Source of the DNA: Ruegeria sp. PrR005
GTDB lineage: Bacteria > Pseudomonadota > Alphaproteobacteria > Rhodobacterales > Rhodobacteraceae
NCBI RefSeq assembly: GCF_010500245.1
Contig: NZ_JAAGOX010000004.1
Coordinates: 62,001 to 126,000, forward strand
Direction of reading: 5' to 3'
Length of the DNA: 64,000 nt
Within the stretch, counting starts at the first letter, position 1; each line of letters starts with the position of its first letter. The position numbers and the translations under genes are program-made. The notes below the pieces were generated by a model. That model did not search any database, had not been told where the DNA came from, and saw nothing but the letters and a program-made list of their open reading frames with translations. Positions 36,932-46,246 of this stretch are shown in pieces.

Positions 36932-37657
36932 ATGAGCAAGTCGCCGGATGCATTTCGTACCATTTCCGAAGTCGCGGAATGGCTCGGCGTTCAGGCACAT
37001 GTTCTGCGGTTCTGGGAAAGCAAGTTCAGCCAGGTCAAACCGGTGAAACGCGCCGGCGGCAGGCGCTATTATCGTCCGGCGGACATGCAACTGCTGGGCG
37101 GGATCAAGAAGCTGCTGCACGAAGATGGGATGACCATCAAAGGTGTCCAGAAAGTCCTGCGCGAACAGGGTGTGGGCCATATCGCCTCCTTGTCACAGAG
37201 CCTTGACGATTCGGCAGGTGCCGAGTTGGAGGACAATGGCAATGTCGTCCGGTTCAATGCCCCCAAACAAATACCCTCCGGGGCGGTGCAGATCGACATG
37301 GATCTGGGCGAAGAAAACGGCCTGGGATCCCTGTTTCCCGATATCGCCGCTAAAACCCTGGAAGCGGACAGTTCCGACGAGTCGGGCTACATCGACGATG
37401 ACGATGTTGCAGACGGCATCGACATCGTAACGCTCGCCGCTCCGGGCAGGCTGGAAGACGGGCCTGAAACAGAGGAAGAGCCCGCCCTTGCTGCAACAGA
37501 AGATGACATAGCGCTCGCGAACGAGGAAGAGATCGAAGCCCAACCCGGGCTGCTTGGTCTGCTGTCACATGTCACGGCTCTGTCCCCAAATGCGACGCCT
37601 GAAATCGAACCCTTGGTCGATCAGTTGAAAGGCTGGCTTTCCCGGCAGGCAGGGTAA
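36932..37657 (+). CDS. MerR family transcriptional regulator
   Basis: The 241-residue protein has an N-terminal MerR helix-turn-helix and wing: [24 protein letters not shown] then [24 protein letters not shown]. The remaining ~150 residues are acidic and low in complexity, ending with a short helix ([16 protein letters not shown]). No ligand-binding domain is recognisable. This gene follows ihfA in many alphaproteobacteria, which supports the call, but its targets are unknown. Confidence 0.9.
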   Translation: MSKSPDAFRTISEVAEWLGVQAHVLRFWESKFSQVKPVKRAGGRRYYRPADMQLLGGIKKLLHEDGMTIKGVQKVLREQGVGHIASLSQSLDDSAGAELEDNGNVVRFNAPKQIPSGAVQIDMDLGEENGLGSLFPDIAAKTLEADSSDESGYIDDDDVADGIDIVTLAAPGRLEDGPETEEEPALAATEDDIALANEEEIEAQPGLLGLLSHVTALSPNATPEIEPLVDQLKGWLSRQAG

Positions 37658-37718
37658 CGAAAAAGGTTATGTTTTCCCCTTGCCCCTGCCGCGAAAACCG
37701 GTATGAACACTCCAACGT

Positions 37719-37795
37719 CGGGCTATGGCGCAGCCTGGTAGCGCGTCCGTCTGGGGGACGGAAGGTCGCAGGTTCGAGTCCTGCTAGCCCGACCA
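37719..37795 (+). tRNA. tRNA-Pro (GGG anticodon)
   Basis: A full cloverleaf of 77 bases is present. The acceptor CGGGCTA pairs with TAGCCCG, followed by A and an encoded CCA. The D arm is GCGC-AGCCTGGTA-GCGC. The anticodon stem TCCGT/ACGGA has loop CTGGGGG with GGG at 37753-37755. The T arm contains GGTTCGAGTCC. It decodes CCC, and CCU weakly. Confidence 0.97.
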
Positions 37796-37856
37796 AGTTA
37801 AACCGACGTAACGAAAAAATGGCAGACCAGGGCCTCTGTAAGACGGGGGAAATGGG

Positions 37857-38936
37857 ATGACAGGTGTTTGTCCGAACCAGCAGATCGAGGCGATGATCGA
37901 CGCGGGCCAGATCCGCGCGGTGCCGCCGGTACTGCCGGCGCAGGTTCAGCCCGCAAGCCTCGATTTGCGACTGGGAAACGTGGCGTATCGCGTGCGTGCA
38001 TCGTTCCTGGCCGGGGCCGGGAACATCGTTTCCAGCCGCCTGAACGAGTTTGAGATGCATCGGATCGACCTGAGCCAGGGCGCGGTTCTGGAAAAAGGAT
38101 GCGTCTACCTGGTTCCGCTTATGGAATCACTGGCCTTGCCCGAGGATGTCAGCGCAGTCGCCAATGCCAAGAGTTCGACCGGCAGGCTGGACCTGCTGAC
38201 CCGGACCATCACTGACGGTGGAATAGAGTTCGACCGGATTCCCGCCGGGTATTCCGGCCCGCTCTATGCCGAGATCTGCCCCAGATCCTTTTCGGTTCTG
38301 GTGCGTCCGGGAATGCGATTGAACCAGATTCGCTTTCGCTGCGGCCAGGCCAGCCTGAGCGACGATGACCTTCGCGCGTTGCATGCCCAGACACCGCTGG
38401 TCGATGGCCCTGCCGTCATTCAGGATGGCTTGGGCTTCTCCGTCGATCTGCGCCTGCCTGGCAGCGATCTGGTAGGATACCGGGCGAAACCCCATACCTG
38501 CGTTATCGATCTGGACCGTATTGACGCCTATGATCCGGCCGAATACTGGGAAGAGGTGCGCACCCGCGACGGGCGCATCATCCTCGACCCCGGTGCGTTC
38601 TATATCCTTGTGAGTCGCGAGGCGGTGCATATCCCGCCGCTCTACGCGGCCGAGATGGCGCCTTATCTTGCCATGGTGGGGGAATTCCGGGTTCATTACG
38701 CGGGCTTCTTCGACCCGGGCTTTGGCCATGCCGAGGCGGGCGGTGCCGGATCGCGAGGGGTTCTGGAGGTGCGCTGCCACGAAGCGCCCTTTGTTCTGGA
38801 ACACGGTCAGATCGTCGGCAGGCTGGTCTACGAGAAGATGTCAGAGCGCCCGACGCAGCTTTACGGCGCGGGAATCGCTTCGAACTATCAAGGGCAGGGT
38901 CTGAAGCTCTCGAAACACTTCAAGGCCCCGAGTTGA
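37857..38936 (+). CDS. dcd: dCTP deaminase, two-domain form
   Basis: The 359-residue protein is about twice the length of ordinary Dcd. The first half has QPASLDLRLGNVAYRVRASF, NAKSSTGRLDLLTRTITDGG and a strand ending RPGMRLNQIRFRCG. The second half repeats the fold with LDPGAFYILVSREAVHIPP, EFRVHYAGFFDPGFG and VLEHGQIVGRLVYEKM. The family makes dUTP from dCTP for thymidylate synthesis. The doubled architecture is known in alphaproteobacteria. Which half holds the working site is not obvious. Confidence 0.88.
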   Translation: MTGVCPNQQIEAMIDAGQIRAVPPVLPAQVQPASLDLRLGNVAYRVRASFLAGAGNIVSSRLNEFEMHRIDLSQGAVLEKGCVYLVPLMESLALPEDVSAVANAKSSTGRLDLLTRTITDGGIEFDRIPAGYSGPLYAEICPRSFSVLVRPGMRLNQIRFRCGQASLSDDDLRALHAQTPLVDGPAVIQDGLGFSVDLRLPGSDLVGYRAKPHTCVIDLDRIDAYDPAEYWEEVRTRDGRIILDPGAFYILVSREAVHIPPLYAAEMAPYLAMVGEFRVHYAGFFDPGFGHAEAGGAGSRGVLEVRCHEAPFVLEHGQIVGRLVYEKMSERPTQLYGAGIASNYQGQGLKLSKHFKAPS

Positions 38937-38947
38937 ACGGCCGAGAT

Positions 38948-39169
38948 TTACCCTTGCGAGGATCGCGCAGCGCGGCGCGCCTGACGCATCGCGCGCAGCT
39001 TTTCACGCTCCGGATCTGATTGCGGCTTGACCTGATCCGTTCTGGTCCGCTCCGGTTCGTTTTTTTGCCCGAGTTTCGAAACCGCGTCGAAGCCCGCGTT
39101 TACACCCGAGTTGACCGCCCGCCGAATGACCGTGCGCACAATCATGTCGATCAGTTGGTTCATGTTCAT
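38948..39169 (-). CDS. Small conserved protein of unknown function
   Basis: The product has 73 residues. The first half is a helix with glycine turns (MNQLIDMIVRTVIRRAVNSGVNAGFDAV); the second half is highly charged (RTRTDQVKPQSDPEREKLRAMRQARRAA). No membrane segment is certain. ATG 39169 has AAAGGAAC about 6 bases upstream. I believe similar short proteins occur in related roseobacters. It may be in the scpA/scpB transcript; its start lies 65 bases past the scpB stop. Confidence 0.65.
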   Translation of the reverse strand: MNMNQLIDMIVRTVIRRAVNSGVNAGFDAVSKLGQKNEPERTRTDQVKPQSDPEREKLRAMRQARRAARSSQG

Positions 39170-39233
39170 TCTTTGGTTCCTTTTGCTGCCCAACAGGAAT
39201 GTAGTGCAGAAATTGGGAGATTTCAGGGCGCCT

Positions 39234-39893
39234 CTATCCCTCGCCCTCAAATAATTCCGGTTGTCCGGTTTCCGCCTCGTCCTCTTCGCGGGCTTCGCTG
39301 ATCGGGAGCATGCCGGGCGGCGGCCTGTTTTCCAGCAACCCAGCGGCGCGCAACTCCTTCAACCCGGGCAGGTCGCGGGCGCTTTCCAGTCCGAAATGAT
39401 CAAGGAAATGCGGTGTCACGACAAAGGTGACCGGTCGTCCGGGCGTCATGCGGCGGCGGCCCAGCCGGATCCACTCCATTTCCAGCAACTGGTCGATGGT
39501 GCCCCGGCTGACCGAGACGCCCCGGATTTCTTCGATCTCGGCCCGTGTCACCGGCTGGTGATAGGCGATGATCGCCAGCGTCTCGATCGCCGCGCGCGAC
39601 AGTTTGCGGGTTTCAACCGTTTCCTTCTGCATCAGAAAACCCAGGTCGGGCGCGGTGCGGATGGCCCAACCCTCGCCCACCTGTACAACCCGCACGCCGC
39701 GCCCTTCATAGCGCTTGCGCAGCATCTCGAGCGCCTGGGCCGGGTCGCTGCCATGGGGCATGCGCGCAGCCAGATCCCCCACGCCCACCGGGTCGGGGCT
39801 GGCAAACAGCACCGCCTCGACCATGCGTTCCTGCTCTGCCATTGGCGGCGCCTCGAACAGGCTTTCGGTGCGGTCCTCGGGCGCGTCGTTCAT
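39234..39893 (-). CDS. scpB: Segregation and condensation protein B
   Basis: ScpB is a winged-helix kleisin partner of SMC in chromosome condensation. The 219-residue protein has EQERMVEAVLFASPDPV, LSRAAIETLAIIAYHQPVTRAEIEEIRGVSVSRGTIDQLLEMEWI and FLDHFGLESARDLPGLKEL. It overlaps scpA by 4 bases (ATGA). Confidence 0.95.
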   Translation of the reverse strand: MNDAPEDRTESLFEAPPMAEQERMVEAVLFASPDPVGVGDLAARMPHGSDPAQALEMLRKRYEGRGVRVVQVGEGWAIRTAPDLGFLMQKETVETRKLSRAAIETLAIIAYHQPVTRAEIEEIRGVSVSRGTIDQLLEMEWIRLGRRRMTPGRPVTFVVTPHFLDHFGLESARDLPGLKELRAAGLLENRPPPGMLPISEAREEDEAETGQPELFEGEG

Positions 39894-40681
39894 GTGTCTA
39901 TGTCTTTCTTGCGCAGATGGATCGGGGCGAACAGCTCGCTTTGCCGGATTTCCAGATGCCCCTCCTTGACCAGCTGCAACGAGGCGGCAAACGTCGCCGC
40001 TGTGGCCGAACGGCGGCGCACCGGGTCCTTGCCCCAGCCCTCGGGCAGATAGCTGGCCATATCGGTCCAGCTGCCGGCGAACCCGATCAGCCCGCGCATC
40101 CGTTCCAGCGCCTGTTCCATCGTATAGACCTTGTCACGATCCATCACAAAAGGGCGGAATTCGTCGCGGGTGCGGATGCGGGCATAGGCTTGCATCAGGT
40201 CCAGCAGCGAGGCGGAATAGGTCACGGTGCGGACGCGGGCGATATCCTCGCCCTTGCCCCGGCGGAAAAAGTCGCGCCCCAGCTGGTCGCGCCCCATCAG
40301 ACGCGCGGCGGCATCGCGCATCGCCTGCAAACGCTCCAGCTGAAAGGCCAGATGCGCAGCCAGTTCCTCGCCCGAGGGGCCGTCCTCGTCCGGGTCGGGA
40401 GGCAAGAGCAGGCGCGATTTCAGAAAGGCGAGCCAGGCCGCCATCACGAGGTAATCGGCCGCCAGTTCGATGCGCAGCGCCTTGGCGCGTTCGACAAAGG
40501 CCAGGTATTGCCGCGCCAGCTCCAGCACCGAAATCTTGCGCAGATCCACCTTTTGCGTGCGCGACAGGGTCAGCAGCACGTCAAGCGGGCCCTCGAACCC
40601 GTCCACATCGACGATCAATGCCTCGGCGGCCAGCCGCTCGGCAACCGTGGTCTGGTCTTCGCTGAAGAGGTTATCCGTCAT
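39890..40681 (-). CDS. scpA: Segregation and condensation protein A
   Basis: ScpA is the kleisin of the SMC-ScpAB complex. The 263-residue protein begins MTDNLFSEDQ, then VDVDGFEGPLDVLLTLSRTQKVDLRKISVLELARQY and EYLVMAAWLAFLKSRLLLP-like sequence. The start at 40681 overlaps the end of nagZ by 11 bases; the frame is open to 40735, inside nagZ. The order nagZ-scpA-scpB is common in this group. Confidence 0.94.
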   Translation of the reverse strand: MTDNLFSEDQTTVAERLAAEALIVDVDGFEGPLDVLLTLSRTQKVDLRKISVLELARQYLAFVERAKALRIELAADYLVMAAWLAFLKSRLLLPPDPDEDGPSGEELAAHLAFQLERLQAMRDAAARLMGRDQLGRDFFRRGKGEDIARVRTVTYSASLLDLMQAYARIRTRDEFRPFVMDRDKVYTMEQALERMRGLIGFAGSWTDMASYLPEGWGKDPVRRRSATAATFAASLQLVKEGHLEIRQSELFAPIHLRKKDIDT

Positions 40682-41678
40682 ACACCTGCCCGCCCATGAG
40701 GCGAGATAGTTCCGCCTCGGCGGCGGCGATGTCAAGTTCCGCAGGCGGCTGACGCAAGGCCAACGCTCGCTCGGCCCGGGCGTGCGCCGGTCCGGTCATT
40801 CGACCGGCAGCCTGTGCCGCGGCCCCGCGGTCCTTCAGCGTCTGGTTACATACCAGCGCGATATCGCAACCCGCTGCGATGGCCTGTGCGGTTTTTTCGG
40901 CGATGGTACCGGCCAATGCCTTCATCGAGATATCATCGGTCATGATCAGCCCCTGAAAGCCGATCCGCTCGCGGACCAGCTCCATCACGACCGGGGAAAT
41001 CGTTGCCGGTCGCGGGTCGATCTGGTCAAGGACGATATGCGCCGTCATTCCCAGCGGCAGATCGTTCAGCGCGCGAAAAGGCGAAAAATCGGTGTCATCG
41101 AGCTCTTCGGCGCATGATGCAACATGCGGCAGGTCATGATGGCTGTCGAGAGTTGCGCGCCCATGGCCGGGCATATGCTTGACCACGGGAAGAACGCCCC
41201 CCCCCAACAGCCCATCGGCTACGGCCCGCCCCAACCGGGCAACTGTCTCAGGTTCACTACCGTAGCAGCGGTTGCGCAGAAAGGTGTGGGTTTGATCCCG
41301 CGCAAGGTCCAGCATCGGGGCACAATTGCTGTCTATCCCTAGGTCACGAAGCTCGGAGGCAATGAGACGATAGCGCAAGTACATCGCCCGTTCCGCATTC
41401 TCGCCTGCCCGCGCGACGTTGTCGAGGGGCGGCAGCCAGTTGCGGGCCAAGGGCGGACGCAGCCGCTGGACCCGGCCGCCCTCTTGGTCGATCGTAATGA
41501 TGCAGTCGCGCCCAACCGCCTCGCGAAAATCGGCGCAGAGCGCGCGCACCTGATCCGCCGTGTCGACATTGCGCCCGAACAGGATGAACCCGAACGGGTC
41601 GGCGTCCCGAAACAATGCCTTTTCATCCGCACTCAGGCGCAGTCCCTCGGCATCGAGGATCGTCGCGCCGTAACTCAC
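40671..41678 (-). CDS. nagZ: Beta-N-acetylhexosaminidase (GH3)
   Basis: NagZ removes GlcNAc from anhydro-muropeptides in cell-wall recycling. The 335-residue protein has IDQEGGRVQRLRPP, the conserved VVKHMPGHGRATLDSHHDLP with the catalytic His loop, and GLIMTDDISMKAL with the nucleophile Asp. I start at GTG 41678, which overlaps the upstream stop as GTGA and gives MSYGATILDAEG as in relatives; ATG 41699 is the alternative. AnmK at 26 kb acts later in the same pathway. Confidence 0.93.
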   Translation of the reverse strand: MSYGATILDAEGLRLSADEKALFRDADPFGFILFGRNVDTADQVRALCADFREAVGRDCIITIDQEGGRVQRLRPPLARNWLPPLDNVARAGENAERAMYLRYRLIASELRDLGIDSNCAPMLDLARDQTHTFLRNRCYGSEPETVARLGRAVADGLLGGGVLPVVKHMPGHGRATLDSHHDLPHVASCAEELDDTDFSPFRALNDLPLGMTAHIVLDQIDPRPATISPVVMELVRERIGFQGLIMTDDISMKALAGTIAEKTAQAIAAGCDIALVCNQTLKDRGAAAQAAGRMTGPAHARAERALALRQPPAELDIAAAEAELSRLMGGQVYDG

Positions 41679-42763
41679 CGCGTCGTTACCGGAATGCAAT
41701 CGGCGCGTTCCGCGACCAGAACCGAACAGAAATGACGCGCCTCGCTCAGGTCATCAAACCCCGCGGCGCGCAGCCGGTAAAAGGTGCGTCCACCGCTCGA
41801 CGCCTCTTGAATGACGCGCTGCTTGCCATCCATGTATTCGCCAAAACGGCCATAGAGGCGATCCCATTCCGCACGCGCGATATCCGGCGTGTCATAAGCG
41901 CCAAGCTGGGCCAACCGAGTGCCCGTCGGCAAAGCCTCGGGGTCGAGGTCGACGGCTGTGGCGGTGCCAAGCGCCGCATTGATCGCCGCGTTGGTCGTGG
42001 CCTCGGCCGTACCATCGCGCGGAACGGCACGGCCCGGACGCGCAATCGGCCGCAGCGAGCGTCGCACGCCTGGCTCTCCGGCAAGCGGGTTGCCGGAATT
42101 CACCTGAGCCAGATCGGCCGGATCGATTGCGGTCAACGGTGCTGGCTGCTCGATCGAGGCCAATTCTGTCTTTTCTTCTTCCAGCAAGGCGTTTTCACTG
42201 TCAGAGAGCTGACCGGCACCTTGTGTAAGCTCCTGAACCAACTGATCAATCTGCCCATTCCGGAAGGCTTCTACTGCTTCCGGTTGGATTTCACCCGCAG
42301 TCGTCAGCGAGGCCGGAATCGGCTTGATTTCGCCCATGGGCACGTCCTCGTCGCTAAGCGACACCGGACGCGGGGCAAGGACAAGACGATCAGCCGGGGG
42401 CGCGGCAGTGCCTTGTGCGGCGACCATGTTCACGGCAAGGCCCTGATTATCGGCAGGCAAACCACCCGGATTGTCAGGCTGGATGCGCATCGGCCCTTCC
42501 AGCGCACGCACGACTGGCACGCCGCTGACATCCCGCATCACCAGCTTGTAGCCCCAGACGCCGATACCGACGACCAGCGCCAGAGAACCAACCGCCCCCA
42601 AAAGACTGACAACCCGGCCTAGTTTCCGGCTTGCCTGCTCGGGGGCCAACTCTTCAGGCTGGACGTCGTCCAGAGGAAATTCAGCCACATCGAACTCTGG
42701 TACCTTGTATGAATAATGCACCTGGTTCGGGTTCACGTGACCCGTGTAATCGAAACTCGCCAT
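41675..42763 (-). CDS. SPOR domain-containing membrane protein
   Basis: The 362-residue protein has a short cytoplasmic part, one membrane segment (SLLGAVGSLALVVGIGVWGY, about residues 55-75) and a long low-complexity Pro/Ala region. A C-terminal SPOR domain (about 285-362; TRLAQLGAYDTPDIARAEWDRLYGRF) follows. SPOR domains bind denuded peptidoglycan at the division site. It lies between argS and nagZ, fitting an envelope role. ATG 42763 is chosen; longer starts would run toward argS. Confidence 0.87.
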   Translation of the reverse strand: MASFDYTGHVNPNQVHYSYKVPEFDVAEFPLDDVQPEELAPEQASRKLGRVVSLLGAVGSLALVVGIGVWGYKLVMRDVSGVPVVRALEGPMRIQPDNPGGLPADNQGLAVNMVAAQGTAAPPADRLVLAPRPVSLSDEDVPMGEIKPIPASLTTAGEIQPEAVEAFRNGQIDQLVQELTQGAGQLSDSENALLEEEKTELASIEQPAPLTAIDPADLAQVNSGNPLAGEPGVRRSLRPIARPGRAVPRDGTAEATTNAAINAALGTATAVDLDPEALPTGTRLAQLGAYDTPDIARAEWDRLYGRFGEYMDGKQRVIQEASSGGRTFYRLRAAGFDDLSEARHFCSVLVAERADCIPVTTR

Positions 42764-42857
42764 ACTCCGCCTCACTGCCCATTCGCGCAACTCTTTGTTC
42801 GCGCTCAGGTTTTTCTTGCCACTGCCTCGGTCAGCGGTTCGGGCGGTTTTGTTTAGA

Positions 42858-44609
42858 TTACCGCATCTCCTCCGCTGGAGTGACGCCGAGAATAGCAAGA
42901 CCCGCCGAAATCACAACCGCCACCGAACGGGCTAGCGCGATTTTTGCCTGACTTGTGGCCGCATCGCCATCTTGGATGAACCTCAGTTCGGGCACCTCGT
43001 TGCCGCGGTTCCACAGCGAATGGAACTCTCCCGCAAGCTCGTAGAGATAAAAGGCGATCCGGTGTGGTTCGTTGGTCCGCGCGGCAATCTCGACCAGACG
43101 TGGCCATTCGGCCAGCTTGCGGGTCACGGCAATCTCGCTCTCGTGGTTCAGCAACGTGAGATCGGCCGTGGCCAGCGTGGCGTCATCGGTGGCAATGCCC
43201 GCCTCGGCCGCCCGTCTCAGTACCGAGGAAACCCGGGCATGGGCGTATTGCACGTAGAAAACCGGGTTCTCGCGGCTCTGCTCCAGCACCTTGTCGAAAT
43301 CGAAATCCAGCGGCGCGTCGTTACGGCGGGTCAGCATGACGAACCGGGTCACATCCGGGCCAACCTGGTCAATCACGTCGCGCAGGGTGATAAAGGTCCC
43401 TGCCCGCTTGGACATCTTGAACGGTTCGCCGTTCTTGAACAGCTTGACCAGCTGGCACAGCTTGATGTCGAAAGACACGCGCTTTTCGGTATCCAGCGCA
43501 GCGACAATCGCCTTCATCCGTTTGACATAGCCGCCGTGGTCAGCCCCGAACACATCGATGATCACGTCGAATCCGCGCTTCACCTTGTCATAGTGATAGG
43601 CGAGGTCTGGGGCGAAATAGGTCCATCCGCCATCGGATTTCTGTACCGGACGGTCAACATCATCGCCATAGTCGGTCGCCTTGAACAGCATCTGCTCACG
43701 CGGCTCCCAATCCTCAGGCGGGGCCTTGCCCTTTGGCGGTTCCAGCGTGCCGCGATAGATCAGCCCCATATCGGTCAGCTCTTGCAGCGTGCGCTCGATC
43801 TTGCCGCTTTCGTAGTAAGAACGTTCCGAGGACCAGACGTCCATCTCGACACCCAGCGCCGCAAGGTCGCCGCGGATCTGTTCCATCATCGCGGCCATGG
43901 TGAAATCGCGGAACGGATCCAGCCATTCGCTTTCCGGCTTGTCGATCATGGTGTCGCCGAATTTCTCCTTCAGCGCCTCGCCGACCGGCACCAGATAATC
44001 GCCGGGATAGAGCCCTTCCTTGACCTCGAAATCCAGACCGTTGGCCTCGCGGTAACGTTCATAGGCCGAGCGGGCCAGCACATCGACCTGCGCGCCGCCG
44101 TCATTGATCCAGTATTCACGGGTCACATCATAGCCCGCATACTCCAGCAACCCGGCCAAGGCATCGCCGAACACCGCGCCCCGGCAATGACCCACGTGCA
44201 GCGGGCCGGTAGGGTTGGCCGAGACATACTCGACGTTGGCGCTCTTGCCGGAGCCCATGTCGGACTTGCCGAAATCGGTGCCCTGACGCAGCACTGCGCC
44301 CACCACCCCCTGCCACATCGAATGTGCCAGTGTCAGGTTGAGGAAGCCAGGGCCCGCCACCTCGGCATTGGAAATGCGCGGGTCGGCCGCCAGTTTCGAG
44401 GCGAGGCCCTCGGCAATGTCGCGCGGTTTCTGACCGGCCGGTTTGGCCAGGACCATGGCGGCATTGGTGGCCATATCCCCATGCAGCGCGTCGCGCGGCG
44501 GTTCGACCGCGACATTGGCGAAATCGAGGCCCTGGGGCAGCGCGCCCTCGGCTTGCATCTGTTCCAGCGCCGCCACGACCAGGGCGCGGATCTCGGTAAA
44601 GAGGTTCAT
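42858..44609 (-). CDS. argS: Arginyl-tRNA synthetase
   Basis: The 583-residue class I synthetase has an N-terminal Add-1 domain. The HIGH equivalent is in VSANPTGPLHVGHCRGAVFGDAL, the KMSKS equivalent is FKMSKRAGTFITL, and the C-terminal anticodon-binding DALR domain has YVQYAHARVSSVLRR. ATG 44609 (MNLFTEIRALV) is the family start; an upstream in-frame ATG at 44648 is unlikely. Confidence 0.97.
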   Translation of the reverse strand: MNLFTEIRALVVAALEQMQAEGALPQGLDFANVAVEPPRDALHGDMATNAAMVLAKPAGQKPRDIAEGLASKLAADPRISNAEVAGPGFLNLTLAHSMWQGVVGAVLRQGTDFGKSDMGSGKSANVEYVSANPTGPLHVGHCRGAVFGDALAGLLEYAGYDVTREYWINDGGAQVDVLARSAYERYREANGLDFEVKEGLYPGDYLVPVGEALKEKFGDTMIDKPESEWLDPFRDFTMAAMMEQIRGDLAALGVEMDVWSSERSYYESGKIERTLQELTDMGLIYRGTLEPPKGKAPPEDWEPREQMLFKATDYGDDVDRPVQKSDGGWTYFAPDLAYHYDKVKRGFDVIIDVFGADHGGYVKRMKAIVAALDTEKRVSFDIKLCQLVKLFKNGEPFKMSKRAGTFITLRDVIDQVGPDVTRFVMLTRRNDAPLDFDFDKVLEQSRENPVFYVQYAHARVSSVLRRAAEAGIATDDATLATADLTLLNHESEIAVTRKLAEWPRLVEIAARTNEPHRIAFYLYELAGEFHSLWNRGNEVPELRFIQDGDAATSQAKIALARSVAVVISAGLAILGVTPAEEMR

Positions 44610-44681
44610 CTCTGTATCCTTTTGCTTGGTTGGCGGTTTACCACGCAAAGCGGCAAGGTCAATGGAACCGTGAGTTTCAGC

Positions 44682-45839
44682 TCAAATCCGGGCCGGATCG
44701 GAGCCGGTCAGCCGGGCATGATCCAACAGGGCGAAGCGGTCGGTCATACCGGCGATGTAGTCTGAGACAATCCGGGCCAGCGTCGTTTCATCGGGCGCGG
44801 CGTCGATCTCGGGATGCCAGCGTTCGGGCATCTGATGCGGATCGCTTAGGTAGATGGGAAACAGGTCCTCGACCACCTTTGCGACCTGGGTCCGTTTTTC
44901 CATCACCGAAGGCGCCCGATACATCCGCGTGAAAAGAAAGGCGCGGATCACCTTGAGGTCGCGCCAGACCGTATCTGAAAACCGGATCACCGGATGACCA
45001 AGGGCGCGGACATCCTCGACCGTTTGCGCCCCCGACGCGATCAGCGCGGCGCGCGATGTCTCGATCACGTCCGATACCATTACGCCAAAAACCCGGCGCA
45101 GCGCCTCGTGCCTGCGGCGCAGCGCATCTGTTTCGGGATAAAGCCTGTCGACCTCGGCGTAACACTCCCCCACGATTGGCAGGCTGGCAATCTGCGCGTC
45201 GGTAAACAGCCCTGCACGCAACCCATCATGCAGGTCATGATTGTTATAGGCGATATCGTCCGAGAGAGCGGCAACCTGCGCCTCGGCGCTGGCATGCGTG
45301 TGCAGTTCCAGGTCGAAGGCCGCATTGCACTCGGCCAGCGCCCAGGGCAGTTCGCCCAGCACCGGGCCGTTGTGCTTGGCGATCGCCTCGAGCGTTTCCC
45401 AGGTTAGGTTCAGCCCATCGAAGGCCGCATAATGGCGTTCCAGACTGGTGACGATGCGGATCGCCTGCGCGTTATGGTCAAACCCACCATATGGCGCCAT
45501 CAGGGCATGCAGCGCGTCCTCGCCCGTGTGGCCAAAGGGAGTGTGACCGAGGTCATGCGCCAGTGCCACCGCCTCGGTCAGTTCCGCGTTCAGGTTCAAC
45601 GCGCCGGCGATGGTGCGGGCAACTTGCGCCACCTCGATGGAGTGGGTCAGCCGCGTGCGGTAATTGTCGCCCTCGTGTTCGACAAAGACTTGCGTCTTGT
45701 GTTTGAGACGCCGAAAGGCGCTGGCATGAATGATCCTGTCCCGGTCGCGCTGGAAACACGACCGGAACGCACTTTCTTCCTCGGGCACCAGACGCCCCCG
45801 CGCCCGGGCCGGATCCGACGCGAACCCCGCTCTTGTCAC
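44682..45839 (-). CDS. dgt: dNTP triphosphohydrolase (dGTPase-like)
   Basis: The 385-residue HD-domain enzyme hydrolyses dNTPs to deoxynucleosides and triphosphate. It has FQRDRDRIIHASAFRRLKHKTQVF, the first HD-site His in RTRLTHSIEVAQVART, and HDLGHTPFGHTGEDAL with the HD pair. The frame is open to 45938, which would run into the divergent Fe-S carrier gene. GTG 45839 has AAGGA about 10 bases upstream and gives the family start MTRAGFASDPARARGRLV. Confidence 0.88.
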   Translation of the reverse strand: MTRAGFASDPARARGRLVPEEESAFRSCFQRDRDRIIHASAFRRLKHKTQVFVEHEGDNYRTRLTHSIEVAQVARTIAGALNLNAELTEAVALAHDLGHTPFGHTGEDALHALMAPYGGFDHNAQAIRIVTSLERHYAAFDGLNLTWETLEAIAKHNGPVLGELPWALAECNAAFDLELHTHASAEAQVAALSDDIAYNNHDLHDGLRAGLFTDAQIASLPIVGECYAEVDRLYPETDALRRRHEALRRVFGVMVSDVIETSRAALIASGAQTVEDVRALGHPVIRFSDTVWRDLKVIRAFLFTRMYRAPSVMEKRTQVAKVVEDLFPIYLSDPHQMPERWHPEIDAAPDETTLARIVSDYIAGMTDRFALLDHARLTGSDPARI

Positions 45840-45915
45840 TCTTTCAAGTCCTTGTCGCCTGTCCTCGGGCTTTCTATATTGCACGATACCGCAGATTGAA
45901 ACCTTGGAGACGGCC

Positions 45916-46239
45916 ATGCTCTTGCCCCCGAAAGTCACCGACCGCGCCTTTGCCCGGCTGGCCGAGATCGGCGCCTCCGGCCAGGGTCAGGCACTGCGGG
46001 TCGCCGTCGAAGGCGGCGGCTGTTCCGGATTCCAATACGAAATCGCGCTGGATGCACCCAAGGAGGACGATCTGGTTCTCGAAGGACAGGGCGAGCGGGT
46101 GGTTGTCGATGCGGTGTCGCTGCCGTTTCTGGAGAATGCCACCATCGACTTTACCGAAGAGTTGATCGGCGCCCGGTTTGTCATCGACAATCCGAACGCG
46201 ACCTCCTCTTGCGGCTGTGGCACATCGTTTTCGATCTGA
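45916..46239 (+). CDS. erpA: A-type iron-sulfur cluster carrier (ErpA/IscA family)
   Basis: The 107-residue protein has the three conserved cysteines of A-type carriers, GGCSGFQY and SSCGCGTSF, with ENATIDFTEELIGARFVIDNPNA between them. These proteins hand Fe-S clusters to target enzymes. No isc or suf genes are adjacent. ErpA is preferred over IscA because the gene stands alone; the sequence does not settle it. ATG 45916 has TTGGAGACGGCC upstream. Confidence 0.88.
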   Translation: MLLPPKVTDRAFARLAEIGASGQGQALRVAVEGGGCSGFQYEIALDAPKEDDLVLEGQGERVVVDAVSLPFLENATIDFTEELIGARFVIDNPNATSSCGCGTSFSI

Positions 46240-46246
46240 GCCGTTT

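Noticed and set aside
41201-41213. Run of C at about 41.2 kb as a hairpin-element copy
   Set aside because: It lies inside nagZ, encoding the Gly-rich GGGV stretch, and lacks the head and hairpins.
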